DNA of 64,000 nucleotides from Streptomyces sp. NBC_00335. GTDB taxonomy: Bacteria; Actinomycetota; Actinomycetes; Streptomycetales; Streptomycetaceae. This document shows positions 1 through 7,603 of the stretch, piece after piece. The position numbers and the translations under genes were made by a program. The DNA lies in the NCBI RefSeq assembly GCF_036127095.1, contig NZ_CP108006.1, positions 5,075,501 to 5,139,500 of the forward strand. The letters are read 5' to 3'. Below the pieces are notes generated by a model. It was not told the DNA's origin. It searched no databases and saw only the letters and a program-made list of their open reading frames with translations. Position 1 is the first letter of the stretch; each line of letters begins with the position of its first letter.

Positions 1-58
1 ATGGGGGTAAACCTGATCATGTTCATCTGAATCTCACGTGGCCCTCATCGCGAACCAC

Positions 59-64
59 TATCGT
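59..64 (+). promoter_or_regulatory. Candidate -10 box of leaderless galU transcript
   Basis: TATCGT lies 7 nt before the ATG at 72, which puts the expected transcript start within a base of the start codon. No Shine-Dalgarno sequence is visible upstream of the ATG. I see no convincing -35 box and no other gene in bases 1-71. Confidence 0.4.
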
Positions 65-71
65 TCCGCCC

Positions 72-974
72 ATGACTCAGTTGCACCCCGTGATCAAAAA
101 GGCTGTCATCCCGGCCGCGGGCCTCGGCACTCGGTTCCTTCCCGCTACCAAGGCGACGCCCAAGGAAATGCTCCCTGTGGTGGACAAGCCGGCCATCCAG
201 TACGTCGTCGAGGAGGCGGTCTCGGCCGGCCTCGACGACATTCTCATGATCACGGGCCGTAACAAGCGTGCTCTCGAAGACCACTTCGACCGCAACTACG
301 AGCTGGAGTCGGCGCTCATCGCCAAGGGCGACGACGACAAGCTCAAGAAGGTCCAGGAATCCAGCGACCTGGCGACCATGCACTACGTCCGCCAGGGCGA
401 CCCCCGGGGCCTCGGCCACGCCGTGCTGTGCGCCGAGCCGCACGTGGGCGACGAACCCTTCGCCGTCCTCCTCGGCGACGACCTCATCGACCCCCGCGAT
501 CCGCTGCTGCGCCGGATGACGGAGATCCAGCAGAGGTCCGGCGGCACCGTCGTCGCGCTGATGGAGGTCGACCCCTCCCAGGTGCACCTGTACGGCTGCG
601 CCGCCGTCGAGCCCACCGACGAGTCGGACGTGGTCCGCATCACCGGTCTGGTGGAGAAGCCGGACGCCGCGGACGCGCCCAGCAATTACGCGGTCATCGG
701 ACGATACGTCCTCGATCCGGCGATCTTCGGCATACTGCGTGAGACCGAGCCGGGCCGCGGCGGTGAGATCCAGCTGACCGACGCCCTGCAGAAGCTGGCC
801 GCCGACGAGACCGTCGGGGGCCCGGTGCACGGCGTGGTCTTCCGGGGCCGCCGCTACGACACCGGGGACCGCGGGGACTACCTGCGGGCCATCGTCCGAC
901 TCGCGTGCGAGCGTGAGGACCTGGGCCCGGAGTTCCGCACCTGGCTTCACCATTACGTCACGGAGGAGATGTAG
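72..974 (+). CDS. galU: UTP--glucose-1-phosphate uridylyltransferase
   Basis: This 300-residue protein makes UDP-glucose from UTP and glucose 1-phosphate in the cytoplasm, feeding wall polymers, trehalose and galactose metabolism. The N-terminal nucleotidyltransferase signature AAGLGTRFLPATKATPKE is at about residues 15-32, followed by KPAIQYVVEEA and later by VEKP in the sugar-binding half. Length is typical of bacterial GalU. The ATG at 72 has no ribosome-binding site but sits just after a -10-like box, so translation is probably leaderless. The next gene begins 4 nt after its stop, so the two are likely co-transcribed. A galE homologue lies at 44.8 kb. Confidence 0.95.
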   Translation: MTQLHPVIKKAVIPAAGLGTRFLPATKATPKEMLPVVDKPAIQYVVEEAVSAGLDDILMITGRNKRALEDHFDRNYELESALIAKGDDDKLKKVQESSDLATMHYVRQGDPRGLGHAVLCAEPHVGDEPFAVLLGDDLIDPRDPLLRRMTEIQQRSGGTVVALMEVDPSQVHLYGCAAVEPTDESDVVRITGLVEKPDAADAPSNYAVIGRYVLDPAIFGILRETEPGRGGEIQLTDALQKLAADETVGGPVHGVVFRGRRYDTGDRGDYLRAIVRLACEREDLGPEFRTWLHHYVTEEM

Positions 975-978
975 GAAC

Positions 979-2322
979 TTGAGCAAGCCCGACGCACCGC
1001 AGGACGGCCACTCCCAGCGCCTCTGGTCGGTGGACGAGCACCTGGCGGACGTCCTCGGTACGGTCCGGCCGCTGGAGCCCATCGAGCTCCAGCTGCTGGA
1101 CGCCCAGGGCTGCGTCCTCGTCGAGGACGTCACCGTGCCCGTCGCCCTGCCGCCCTTCGACAACAGCTCGATGGACGGGTACGCCGTCCGGACCGCCGAT
1201 GTCCAGGGCGCCAGCGAGGAGTTCCCCGCGGTGCTGACGGTCATCGGGGACGTGGCGGCCGGCGACGGCGAGCTGCCGACCGTGGGCCCCGGCCAGGCCG
1301 CCCGCATCATGACCGGCGCCCCGCTGCCCCCCGGCGCGGAAGCCGTCGTACCGGTCGAGTGGACCGACGGCGGCACGGGCGGCGGCGCCGCCACCGGAAT
1401 GACCCCCGCCAGCGAGTCGCCCGAGGGCGCCGCCGGCGAGGTACGGGTCCACCGGCCCGCCGAGGCACGCGCGCACGTCCGCGCCCGCGGCAGCGACGTA
1501 CAGGCCGGTGACCTCGCGCTCGCCGCGGGCACCGTCCTCGGGCCGCCGCAGATCGCCCTGCTGGCCGCCATCGGGCGGGGCACCGTACGGGTGCGTCCGC
1601 GCCCGCGCGTGGTCGTCCTGTCCACCGGCAGTGAACTGGTCCAGCCCGGCGAGGCCCTCACGGCCGGCACGATCTACGACTCCAACAGCTTCGCCCTGGC
1701 CGCCGCGGCGCGGGACGCCGGGGCCATCGCCTACCGGGTCGGAGCCGTCGCCGACGACGCCGACACCCTGCGCTCCACCATCGAGGACCAACTCATCCGG
1801 GCCGACCTGCTGGTCACCACCGGAGGGGTCAGCGTCGGCGCGTACGACGTGGTCAAGGAGGCCCTCACGGCCGTCTCCACGGGCGATGACGAGGTCGACG
1901 GCGCCGGCATCGACTTCCGCAAGCTCGCCATGCAGCCCGGCAAGCCCCAGGGCTTCGGCACCATCGGCCCCGACCACACCCCGCTGCTGGCCCTGCCCGG
2001 AAACCCGGTCTCCTCCTACGTCTCCTTCGAGCTGTTCGTGCGCCCCGCGATCCGAGCCCTCATGGGCCTGCCCGCCTCCGAGGTCAGCCGCCCGAGCGTG
2101 CGCGCGGTGCTCGAGGCGGACAAGGCGATCGGCTCCCCGGCGGGTCGCCGGCAGTTCCTGCGCGGCAAGTACGACGCGGAGTCCGGCACGGTCAGCCCGG
2201 TCGGCGGAGCGGGCTCGCACCTGATCGCCGCGCTGGCGCACGCCGACTCGCTGATGGTCGTACCGGAGGACGTCACCTCGGTGGAGCCCGGGGCCGAGCT
2301 GGAAGTGGTCCTGCTCGGCTGA
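979..2322 (+). CDS. glp: Gephyrin-like molybdotransferase Glp (MoeA family)
   Basis: A MoeA/gephyrin-superfamily protein of 447 residues if it starts at TTG 979, which has GGAGGAG about 10 nt upstream, inside the galU end. Visible family motifs are PPFDNSSMDGYAV near residue 57, ARIMTGAPLPPGAEAVV near residue 110, TTGGVSVGAYDVV in the molybdopterin-binding domain and LPGNPVSSYVSFELF near the C terminus. Classical MoeA inserts molybdate into molybdopterin. In actinobacteria this orthologue, called Glp, also binds FtsZ and works with the membrane protein GlpR/SepX, whose gene is three genes downstream here. A divisome role is therefore likely, and molybdenum-cofactor activity is possible. The neighbouring moaC and mog keep the molybdenum theme. 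Confidence 0.88.
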   Translation: MSKPDAPQDGHSQRLWSVDEHLADVLGTVRPLEPIELQLLDAQGCVLVEDVTVPVALPPFDNSSMDGYAVRTADVQGASEEFPAVLTVIGDVAAGDGELPTVGPGQAARIMTGAPLPPGAEAVVPVEWTDGGTGGGAATGMTPASESPEGAAGEVRVHRPAEARAHVRARGSDVQAGDLALAAGTVLGPPQIALLAAIGRGTVRVRPRPRVVVLSTGSELVQPGEALTAGTIYDSNSFALAAAARDAGAIAYRVGAVADDADTLRSTIEDQLIRADLLVTTGGVSVGAYDVVKEALTAVSTGDDEVDGAGIDFRKLAMQPGKPQGFGTIGPDHTPLLALPGNPVSSYVSFELFVRPAIRALMGLPASEVSRPSVRAVLEADKAIGSPAGRRQFLRGKYDAESGTVSPVGGAGSHLIAALAHADSLMVVPEDVTSVEPGAELEVVLLG

Positions 2323-2339
2323 GGTCCGGCGGATGCGGG

Positions 2340-2345
2340 TAGCGT
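2340..2345 (+). promoter_or_regulatory. Candidate -10 box upstream of moaC
   Basis: TAGCGT falls just after the glp stop and would start transcription near 2352, giving moaC a leader of about 44 nt. The -35 region is not convincing, so read-through from glp is equally possible. Confidence 0.3.
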
Positions 2346-2395
2346 GTTGCACCACACAGGCCCTTGCGGGGCCCGGACGGGAGCGGCACGCAGAT

Positions 2396-2899
2396 ATGAG
2401 TACGCAGAGCAGCGCCGGCGGCCCCGCCGGCACCAGGCTGACGCACATCGACGAGGCCGGCGCGGCCCGGATGGTCGACGTCTCGGCGAAGGACGTCACC
2501 ACCCGGACGGCGCGGGCCAGCGGCCGCGTGCTCGTCTCTCCCCGGGTCATCGAACTGCTGCGGGGCGAGGGCGTGCCCAAGGGCGACGCCCTCGCCACCG
2601 CGCGGATCGCCGGGATCATGGGGGCGAAGAAGACCCCCGACCTGATCCCGCTGTGCCACCCGCTGGCCGTCTCCGGGGTGAAGGTGGACCTGAAGGTCAC
2701 CGACGACGCCGTCGAGATCCTCGCCACCGTCAAGACCGCCGACCGTACGGGCGTCGAGATGGAGGCGCTGACCGCCGTCGCGGTCGCCGGGCTCACCGTC
2801 ATCGACATGGTCAAGGCCGTCGACAAGGGCGCGGTCATCACCGACGTGCGGGTCGAGGAGAAGACGGGCGGCAAGTCCGGCGACTGGGCGCGCTCGTGA
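2396..2899 (+). CDS. moaC: Cyclic pyranopterin monophosphate synthase MoaC
   Basis: A 167-residue protein catalysing the second step of molybdenum cofactor synthesis, conversion of the MoaA product to cyclic pyranopterin monophosphate. The family core KKTPDLIPLCHPL is near residue 77, and the helix VEMEALTAVAVAGLTVIDM follows near residue 121. The start is the ATG at 2396, since the reading frame further upstream lacks family sequence. Its TGA overlaps the GTG of the next gene by 4 nt, so the two are translationally coupled. Confidence 0.95.
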   Translation: MSTQSSAGGPAGTRLTHIDEAGAARMVDVSAKDVTTRTARASGRVLVSPRVIELLRGEGVPKGDALATARIAGIMGAKKTPDLIPLCHPLAVSGVKVDLKVTDDAVEILATVKTADRTGVEMEALTAVAVAGLTVIDMVKAVDKGAVITDVRVEEKTGGKSGDWARS

Positions 2900-3486
2900 A
2901 CGCCCCGCGCGGCGGCGAGGTCCACAGCCACGCCCACGCCCCTGCCCGGGAGGCGGACCCGGTGACGGCGGGAGCCCCCGTGCCGCGCGCACTGGTGGTC
3001 ACGGCCTCGAACCGTGCCTCGCAGGGCGTGTACGCGGACAAGGGCGGCCCGGTGCTCGCCGAGGGCCTGCGCGCGCTCGGCTTCGCGGTGGACGGCCCGC
3101 GCGTGGTCCCCGACGGCGACCCCGTGGAGGCGGCCCTGCGCGAGGGCGTGGCCGCCGGGTACGACGTCATCCTGACCACCGGCGGCACCGGCATCTCGCC
3201 GACCGACCGGACCCCCGACGCCACCGCCCGGGTACTGGACTACGAGATCCCGGGCATCCCGCAGGCCATCCGGGCCGAGTCCCTGGCGAAGGTGCCCACC
3301 GCGGCCCTGTCCCGGGGCCTGGCGGGCGTCGCCGGACACACCCTGATCGTGAACCTGCCCGGTTCCACGGGCGGGGTCCGCGACGGGATCGCGGTCCTGT
3401 CCCGGGTCCTGCTGCACGCCGTCGACCAGATCCGCGGCGGCGACCACCCTCGTCCCGAGGGCAGACCGCCGGGGAGCGCGAGCTGA
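2896..3486 (+). CDS. mog: MogA/MoaB family molybdopterin adenylyltransferase
   Basis: A 196-residue protein starting at the GTG that overlaps the moaC stop. After a His/Ala-rich N-terminal extension of about 30 residues, the MoCF_biosynth domain begins at RALVVTASNRAS and contains TTGGTGISPTDRTPDAT, the molybdopterin-binding loop of this family. The domain adenylylates molybdopterin before metal insertion. The N-terminal extension is unlike E. coli MogA and could be reduced if a later in-frame start is used. It ends directly against the acetyltransferase gene. Confidence 0.9.
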   Translation: MNAPRGGEVHSHAHAPAREADPVTAGAPVPRALVVTASNRASQGVYADKGGPVLAEGLRALGFAVDGPRVVPDGDPVEAALREGVAAGYDVILTTGGTGISPTDRTPDATARVLDYEIPGIPQAIRAESLAKVPTAALSRGLAGVAGHTLIVNLPGSTGGVRDGIAVLSRVLLHAVDQIRGGDHPRPEGRPPGSAS

Positions 3487-3503
3487 ACGGCCCCACCTGG
3501 CCG

Positions 3504-4124
3504 GTGGTGCTGGCGGACGGCGATGTCACGCTCCGGCCGATAAGGCTGCGGGACCAGGCCGCCTGGCGCGAGGTCAACCGCCGCAACCGCGACTGGCTCC
3601 GGCCGTGGGAGGCGACCATTCCGCCGCCCGCGCCCTGGGGGCCGGTGATCCAGCGGCCGACGTACCGCCAGATGGTGCGCCACCTGCGGGCGGAGGCGAA
3701 CGCGGGGCGCATGCTGCCGTTCGTCATCGAGTACCAGGGCCGCCTGGTGGGCCAGCTGACGGTCGCCGGGATCACCTGGGGCTCGATGTGCGCGGGCCAC
3801 GTCGGCTACTGGGTGGACCGGGACGTGGCGGGCCGCGGCGTGATGCCGACGGCGGTCGCGCTGGCGGTGGACCACTGCTTCGCCAAGGTCGGGCTGCACC
3901 GGATCGAGGTGTGCATCCGGCCGGAGAACGGTCCGAGCCGGCGGGTGGTGGAGAAGCTCGGCTTCCGCGAGGAGGGACTGCGCCCGCGGTACCTGCACAT
4001 CGACGGGGCCTGGCGCGATCACCTCGTGTACGCGCTGACTACGGAGGAAGTGCGCGAGGGGCTGTTGCACCGCTGGCACCGCGAACGTCATCCGCACGGT
4101 CCCGACACGCCGCCCGGACAATAG
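3504..4124 (+). CDS. GNAT N-acetyltransferase, RimJ/RimL type
   Basis: A 206-residue GNAT protein of the RimJ/RimL class, which acetylates N-terminal amino groups of proteins. The first strand is DVTLRPIRLRD. The acetyl-CoA loop is at GRGVMPTAVALAVDHCF, followed by the typical NGPSRRVVEKLGFREEG. The first GTG in frame is 3504. An attractive alternative is CTG 3483, which overlaps the mog stop, has GGGGAG 6 nt upstream and would add seven residues (LNGPTWP). The gene lies between glp/mog and sepX, an arrangement I recall from other actinobacteria; the substrate is unknown. Confidence 0.85.
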   Translation: MVLADGDVTLRPIRLRDQAAWREVNRRNRDWLRPWEATIPPPAPWGPVIQRPTYRQMVRHLRAEANAGRMLPFVIEYQGRLVGQLTVAGITWGSMCAGHVGYWVDRDVAGRGVMPTAVALAVDHCFAKVGLHRIEVCIRPENGPSRRVVEKLGFREEGLRPRYLHIDGAWRDHLVYALTTEEVREGLLHRWHRERHPHGPDTPPGQ

Positions 4125-4268
4125 GAATCCGATATCTGTTCGAATTCCTTCGCTCAATGACCGATTCGCCCATAACCTGATCCGAAGAATCACAAAAAAA
4201 GTCCGTGATATCAGCGAGATCGTGCGACACGCCGTCCCAATTGGCGGATCCGCCCGGCCGCGCCCCTC

Positions 4269-4274
4269 TACGGT
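4269..4274 (+). promoter_or_regulatory. Candidate -10 box of leaderless sepX transcript
   Basis: TACGGT ends 7 nt before the GTG at 4282, so transcription would start at about 4281. The spacer 4125-4281 is unusually A/T-rich, with a run of seven A at 4193-4199, and has no gene. No Shine-Dalgarno sequence precedes the GTG. sepX therefore probably has its own promoter. Confidence 0.45.
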
Positions 4275-4281
4275 GTGGGGT

Positions 4282-5307
4282 GTGAGCAGCAGCGGCCTCA
4301 TCTACGCAGTCATTGTCGGGGCCTGGGCCGCCTACTTGGTGCCCATGTGGCTCCGGAGGCAGGACGAGCTGAACGAAGCCCGTCCGACGGAACGCTTCTC
4401 CACCGCCATCCGGCTGCTTTCCGGCCGGGCGGGAATGGAGCGCCGTTACGCCAAGGGACTGCGTGAGCGCGGTGACGAGGAGGCGCAGCCCCAGCCCCCC
4501 GCGGACCCGGACGCCGCGACGGAAACGGTGAAACCCGTGGACGCCGCCGACGCCCGGGCGGTCGTCGTGCCCCCGCCGACCCGGTCCGAGCCGAGATCGG
4601 CCGCCTCCGAGCGGGCCGACCGCGCGGAGCGGGCCCGCCGCGAGCAGCGCCTGGTCGTCCTGGCCCGCCGCCGGCGCACCACCGCGCTGCTCTTCCTGAT
4701 CTTCACCCTCGGCGCGGTGTCCGCCGCCGTCGGCGGACTCCAGTACCTGTGGGCCCCGGCCGTGCCCGCCCTGCTGCTGAGCACGTACATCGTGCACCTG
4801 CGGGTCCAGGAGCGACGCCGCTACGAGTTCACGATGGACCGGCGGCGCGCCGAGGCGGCCGCCCGCCACCTGCGCGAGAACCGCCCGCGCCGCCGCCACT
4901 CCGAAGATGCCGCCGCGGCCGGCTCCGACCCGGACCCCGCGCCACCCGTCTCCCCGCAGGAGGCCGGCCGGCGCGCCCTGGTCGAGCAGACCGACCACGC
5001 GGAGTGGGTGGACCAGCAGCGCGAGCGCGAGCGCGGCCCCGCCCGCGGTGACAGCTGGGAGCCCGTCCCGGTGCCGCTGCCGACGTACGTGACGGCCCCG
5101 GTCGCCCCGCGCGCCACCGGTCCGGCCACCCCGGACCCCTGGAGCGCGGCCCGCTCCAGCACGGCCGAGCCGACCGAACCCCGCCTGCGCGCCCAGCCGG
5201 CGCCCCCGTCGACCCCGTCGCCGCGGCACCGTCCGCGCGACGCGGCCCGTACCCCCCTCTTCGACCAGTACGAGGGCGACGAGCGCCCGCGCGCCGCGAA
5301 CGAGTGA
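4282..5307 (+). CDS. sepX: Divisome membrane protein SepX/GlpR
   Basis: A 341-residue protein with one N-terminal membrane helix (residues about 4-24, SGLIYAVIVGAWAAYLVPMW), a charged and proline-rich cytoplasmic stretch, two more hydrophobic helices at about 133-153 and 156-172, and a long disordered Arg/Pro-rich tail. This architecture and the glp-acetyltransferase neighbourhood match SepX of Streptomyces, needed for septum formation and hyphal compartmentation, and GlpR of Corynebacterium, the membrane receptor of Glp. The start is the GTG just after a -10-like box; an earlier in-frame ATG at 4222 would add sequence unlike the family. Confidence 0.85.
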   Translation: MSSSGLIYAVIVGAWAAYLVPMWLRRQDELNEARPTERFSTAIRLLSGRAGMERRYAKGLRERGDEEAQPQPPADPDAATETVKPVDAADARAVVVPPPTRSEPRSAASERADRAERARREQRLVVLARRRRTTALLFLIFTLGAVSAAVGGLQYLWAPAVPALLLSTYIVHLRVQERRRYEFTMDRRRAEAAARHLRENRPRRRHSEDAAAAGSDPDPAPPVSPQEAGRRALVEQTDHAEWVDQQRERERGPARGDSWEPVPVPLPTYVTAPVAPRATGPATPDPWSAARSSTAEPTEPRLRAQPAPPSTPSPRHRPRDAARTPLFDQYEGDERPRAANE

Positions 5308-5342
5308 TCGATGACCTGCGCGGACGCTCCCCGATACCGGTT

Positions 5343-5371
5343 TTGGAGCACCCGCGAGGGGATGCTAATGT
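5343..5371 (+). promoter_or_regulatory. Promoter of tRNA-Ala
   Basis: TTGGAG (5343-5348), a 17-nt spacer and TAATGT (5366-5371) form a good vegetative promoter. The predicted start is near 5378, 8 nt before the mature tRNA. Confidence 0.6.
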
Positions 5372-5385
5372 TTCACACGTCGCAA

Positions 5386-5459
5386 GGGCCTGTGGCGCAG
5401 TCTGGTAGCGCACCTCGTTCGCATCGAGGGGGTCTGGGGTTCAAATCCCCACAGGTCCA
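5386..5459 (+). tRNA. tRNA-Ala (anticodon CGC)
   Basis: The cloverleaf folds fully. The acceptor stem GGGCCTG pairs with CAGGTCC, including the G3-U70 pair that identifies alanine tRNAs. The anticodon arm is CCTCG-TTCGCAT-CGAGG with CGC at the anticodon, and the T arm is TGGGG-TTCAAAT-CCCCA. The discriminator is A and CCA is not encoded. It reads GCG codons. A promoter precedes it and a strong terminator follows about 40 nt later. Confidence 0.97.
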
Positions 5460-5499
5460 CAAACGACAGTTCACGGGTTGCTCCCGGGAACGTCATGAG

Positions 5500-5534
5500 A
5501 TCCCGTCCGGTCGGAAGACCGGGCGGGATTTTTT
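5500..5534 (+). terminator. Rho-independent terminator of tRNA-Ala
   Basis: A 13-bp stem (5500-5512 with 5517-5529, one G-T pair) around a GGAA loop is followed by a T run at 5529-5534. Confidence 0.85.
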
Positions 5535-5543
5535 GCGTTCGGG

Positions 5544-6095
5544 TCAGGAATCGCTTCCGGAGCCGCCGCCGCCGAAGCCGCTGAAGTCGCCACCGCTGCC
5601 GCAGCTTCCGCTGCCGTCGCGGTCCAGGGCCGGGGGGCGGGGCCTGAGGCGGTCCAGGACCGTCGGGGTGCGGGTGCCGGTGATCAGGCCCCGCAGCAGC
5701 CGGTCCTCGATGGCGGAGGGGCCCTGGAGGACGTACGCGGGGTGCGCGGCCGCCGACTTGGCCTCGGCGAGCAGCAGGCGGCCGGCGCGGGTGGGGCGGT
5801 GGCGGAAGCGGGTGAGGAGACCGAGGGCGCGGAGCCGGCGCCCGATCTCCGCGGTCTCCGGGGCCCCGCGCACGGCCGCGATCGCGGCAGGGACGCCGCG
5901 CCCGCGCGAGCAGAACGCCGTGAGCACCGCTTCGACCGGGTGACGGGCGGGCGGTGCGGGCGCGGTCGCGCGGACGCGGGGGCCGGTGATGGTCAGCGCG
6001 CCGAGGTCGCGCAGGGCGATCAGCGCGGTTTCGGCGACGCGTTGGGGTCCGCCGGCCAGGTGGGCCAGTTCGTAGACGCTCGGATCCGTGCGCAT
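5544..6095 (-). CDS. Short TIGR04222-like protein of unknown function
   Basis: A 183-residue protein opening with VYELAHLAGGPQRVAETALIALRDLGAL, close to the N-terminal cytoplasmic repeat of the TIGR04222 membrane-protein family common in Streptomyces. It ends in a Gly/Ser tail with one Cys (CGSGGDFSGFGGGGSGSDS), also as in that family. Unlike the usual family members, no transmembrane segment is visible. Two copies of the helical YELAHLAGG-type region may be present, the second at about residues 53-110. The function is unknown. The start at 6095 has a G-rich stretch just upstream. The gene is convergent with tRNA-Ala and ends 10 nt from its terminator. Confidence 0.7.
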   Translation of the reverse strand: MRTDPSVYELAHLAGGPQRVAETALIALRDLGALTITGPRVRATAPAPPARHPVEAVLTAFCSRGRGVPAAIAAVRGAPETAEIGRRLRALGLLTRFRHRPTRAGRLLLAEAKSAAAHPAYVLQGPSAIEDRLLRGLITGTRTPTVLDRLRPRPPALDRDGSGSCGSGGDFSGFGGGGSGSDS

Positions 6096-6257
6096 GGGCC
6101 CCCCGTTGGGTCATGGTGACGTCCTCGGCCCAGTGTGGGCGCGGTGCCCGGCGGATGGACCGTGGTGGTGGGGAGTTCAGAGGCAGATCTGAGGTTCCGG
6201 GCCGAGCGGGCCGGGCCGGGGGGCCGACCCGAGGGGTCCGGGCCGGGGGGATCCGGA

Positions 6258-6761
6258 TCAGGCTTCCGGGTTCAGGGGCTTCGTCATGCAGCGGCTGGAG
6301 TCGTGGAAGCGGTAGTGCCCGAACTTGGCGTCCGTCAGGGTGTAGCCCTCGGAGAGGTAGAGGGCGATGGCCTCCGGCTGCTGGTCGCCGGTTTCCAGGG
6401 CCATGCGCACGCGGCCGGCCGCGCGGGCGTCCGCTTCGAGGGCGGCGAGGATGCGGCGGGCCAGGCCCAGGCCGCGGGCCTCGGGGACCACGTACATGCG
6501 CTTCAGCTCGGCGTCGCCGTCGGCGTAGCCCTCGTCGTTCGCCTCGTGGCCGCGCCAGCCGCCGCTGGCGATCGGGGTGCCCGAAGCGTCGTAGGCGAGG
6601 AGGTAGAGGCCCCTCGGCGGGGCGAACATCGCCGGGTCGAGGAAGGTTTCGTCGCCCTCGCCCTCGTAGCGCTCCTGGTATTCGATCTGCACTTGGTCGT
6701 TGAGCTTGACCGCGTCCGGGTCGTCGTACGACACGGCGCGGAGCTGGATCTCCTGAGACAT
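6258..6761 (-). CDS. GNAT family N-acetyltransferase
   Basis: A 167-residue GNAT protein. The core is AELKRMYVVPEARGLGLARRIL (acetyl-CoA loop R-G-L-G-L-A) at about residues 84-105, followed by ALETGDQQPEAIALYLSEGY, the pattern of small-molecule GNATs. The substrate is not evident. The ATG sits exactly at the predicted transcript start of a TAGGCT box, so the mRNA is probably leaderless. It is divergent from xth with only 38 bp between the two starts. Confidence 0.88.
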   Translation of the reverse strand: MSQEIQLRAVSYDDPDAVKLNDQVQIEYQERYEGEGDETFLDPAMFAPPRGLYLLAYDASGTPIASGGWRGHEANDEGYADGDAELKRMYVVPEARGLGLARRILAALEADARAAGRVRMALETGDQQPEAIALYLSEGYTLTDAKFGHYRFHDSSRCMTKPLNPEA

Positions 6762-6767
6762 CCGAAC

Positions 6768-6773
6768 AGCCTA
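6768..6773 (-). promoter_or_regulatory. Candidate -10 box of leaderless GNAT gene
   Basis: On the minus strand this reads TAGGCT. Six bases separate it from the ATG, which places +1 exactly on the A of the start codon at 6761. Confidence 0.5.
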
Positions 6774-6787
6774 CGGAACGCTCCGGC

Positions 6788-6793
6788 TATCGT
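6788..6793 (+). promoter_or_regulatory. Candidate -10 box of leaderless xth
   Basis: TATCGT with six bases to the ATG at 6800 puts +1 on the start codon. It lies 14 bp from the opposing -10 box at 6768-6773. Confidence 0.5.
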
Positions 6794-6799
6794 GCAGGG

Positions 6800-7603
6800 A
6801 TGTTCTCTGTGACCTCCGTGAATGTGAATGGGATCCGCGCCGCCGCCAAGAAGGGGTTCTCCCCGTGGCTCGCCGGGTCCGACGCCGACGTCGTCTGCCT
6901 GCAGGAAGTGCGGGCCGAGGAGGGGCAGATTCCGGACGAGGTGCGGGCGCCCGAGGGGTGGCACACCGTGTTCGCGCCGGCCGCCGCCAAGGGGCGGGCC
7001 GGGGTCGCGCTCTACACGCGGCGGGAGCCGGAGCGGGTGCAGGTCGGATTCGGGAGCGAGGAGTTCGACGACAGCGGGCGGTACCTGGAGATCGACCTGC
7101 CGGGTGTGACCGTCGCCAGCCTCTACCTGCCCTCCGGGGAGGCCGGGACCGAGAAGCAGGACGAGAAGTACCGGTTCATGGGCGAGTTCCTCACCTACCT
7201 GCAGGAGCTCAAGGTGCGGGCCGCCGCGGACGGCCGGGAGGTCGTCGTCTGCGGTGACTGGAACATCTGCCACCAGGAAGCCGACCTGAAGAACTGGAAG
7301 ACCAACCGGAAGAACGCCGGCTTCCTGCCCGAGGAGCGGGAGTGGCTCGGGCAGGTGTACGACACCGCCGGGTACGTGGACGTGGTGCGGAGCCTGCACC
7401 CGGACACCGAGGGGCCGTACTCCTGGTGGTCCTACCGGGGGCGGGCCTTCGACAACGACGCCGGCTGGCGCATCGATCTGCAGGTGGCGACGCCGGGGCT
7501 GGCCGCCAAGGCCGTCAAGGCGTTCGTGGAGCGGGCCGAGACGCACCCCGAGCGGTGGTCCGACCACGCGCCCGTGACCGTGGTCTACGAGCTCGGCGTC
7601 TGA
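6800..7603 (+). CDS. xth: Exodeoxyribonuclease III / AP endonuclease
   Basis: A 267-residue Xth/ExoIII-type nuclease for base-excision repair of abasic sites. Motifs in order: TSVNVNGIRAA (metal-site Asn) at the N terminus, DVVCLQEVRAEE with the metal-binding Glu, VVVCGDWNICH with the catalytic Asp/Asn pair, W-R-I-D-L near residue 220, and SDHAPVTVVYEL with the catalytic His at the C terminus. The length matches the family. The start lies directly after a -10 box, indicating a leaderless mRNA. The last 19 bp overlap the end of the convergent MerR gene. Confidence 0.95.
   Translation: MFSVTSVNVNGIRAAAKKGFSPWLAGSDADVVCLQEVRAEEGQIPDEVRAPEGWHTVFAPAAAKGRAGVALYTRREPERVQVGFGSEEFDDSGRYLEIDLPGVTVASLYLPSGEAGTEKQDEKYRFMGEFLTYLQELKVRAAADGREVVVCGDWNICHQEADLKNWKTNRKNAGFLPEEREWLGQVYDTAGYVDVVRSLHPDTEGPYSWWSYRGRAFDNDAGWRIDLQVATPGLAAKAVKAFVERAETHPERWSDHAPVTVVYELGV

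Noticed and set aside
958..3447. Long open frame antisense to glp, moaC and mog (over 800 codons)
   Set aside because: It follows from the extreme G/C bias at third positions; its translation is low-complexity and the sense genes have clear families.
5386..5459. tRNA-Ala as the attachment site of an integrated element
   Set aside because: No integrase gene and no second copy of the tRNA 3' end was seen nearby.
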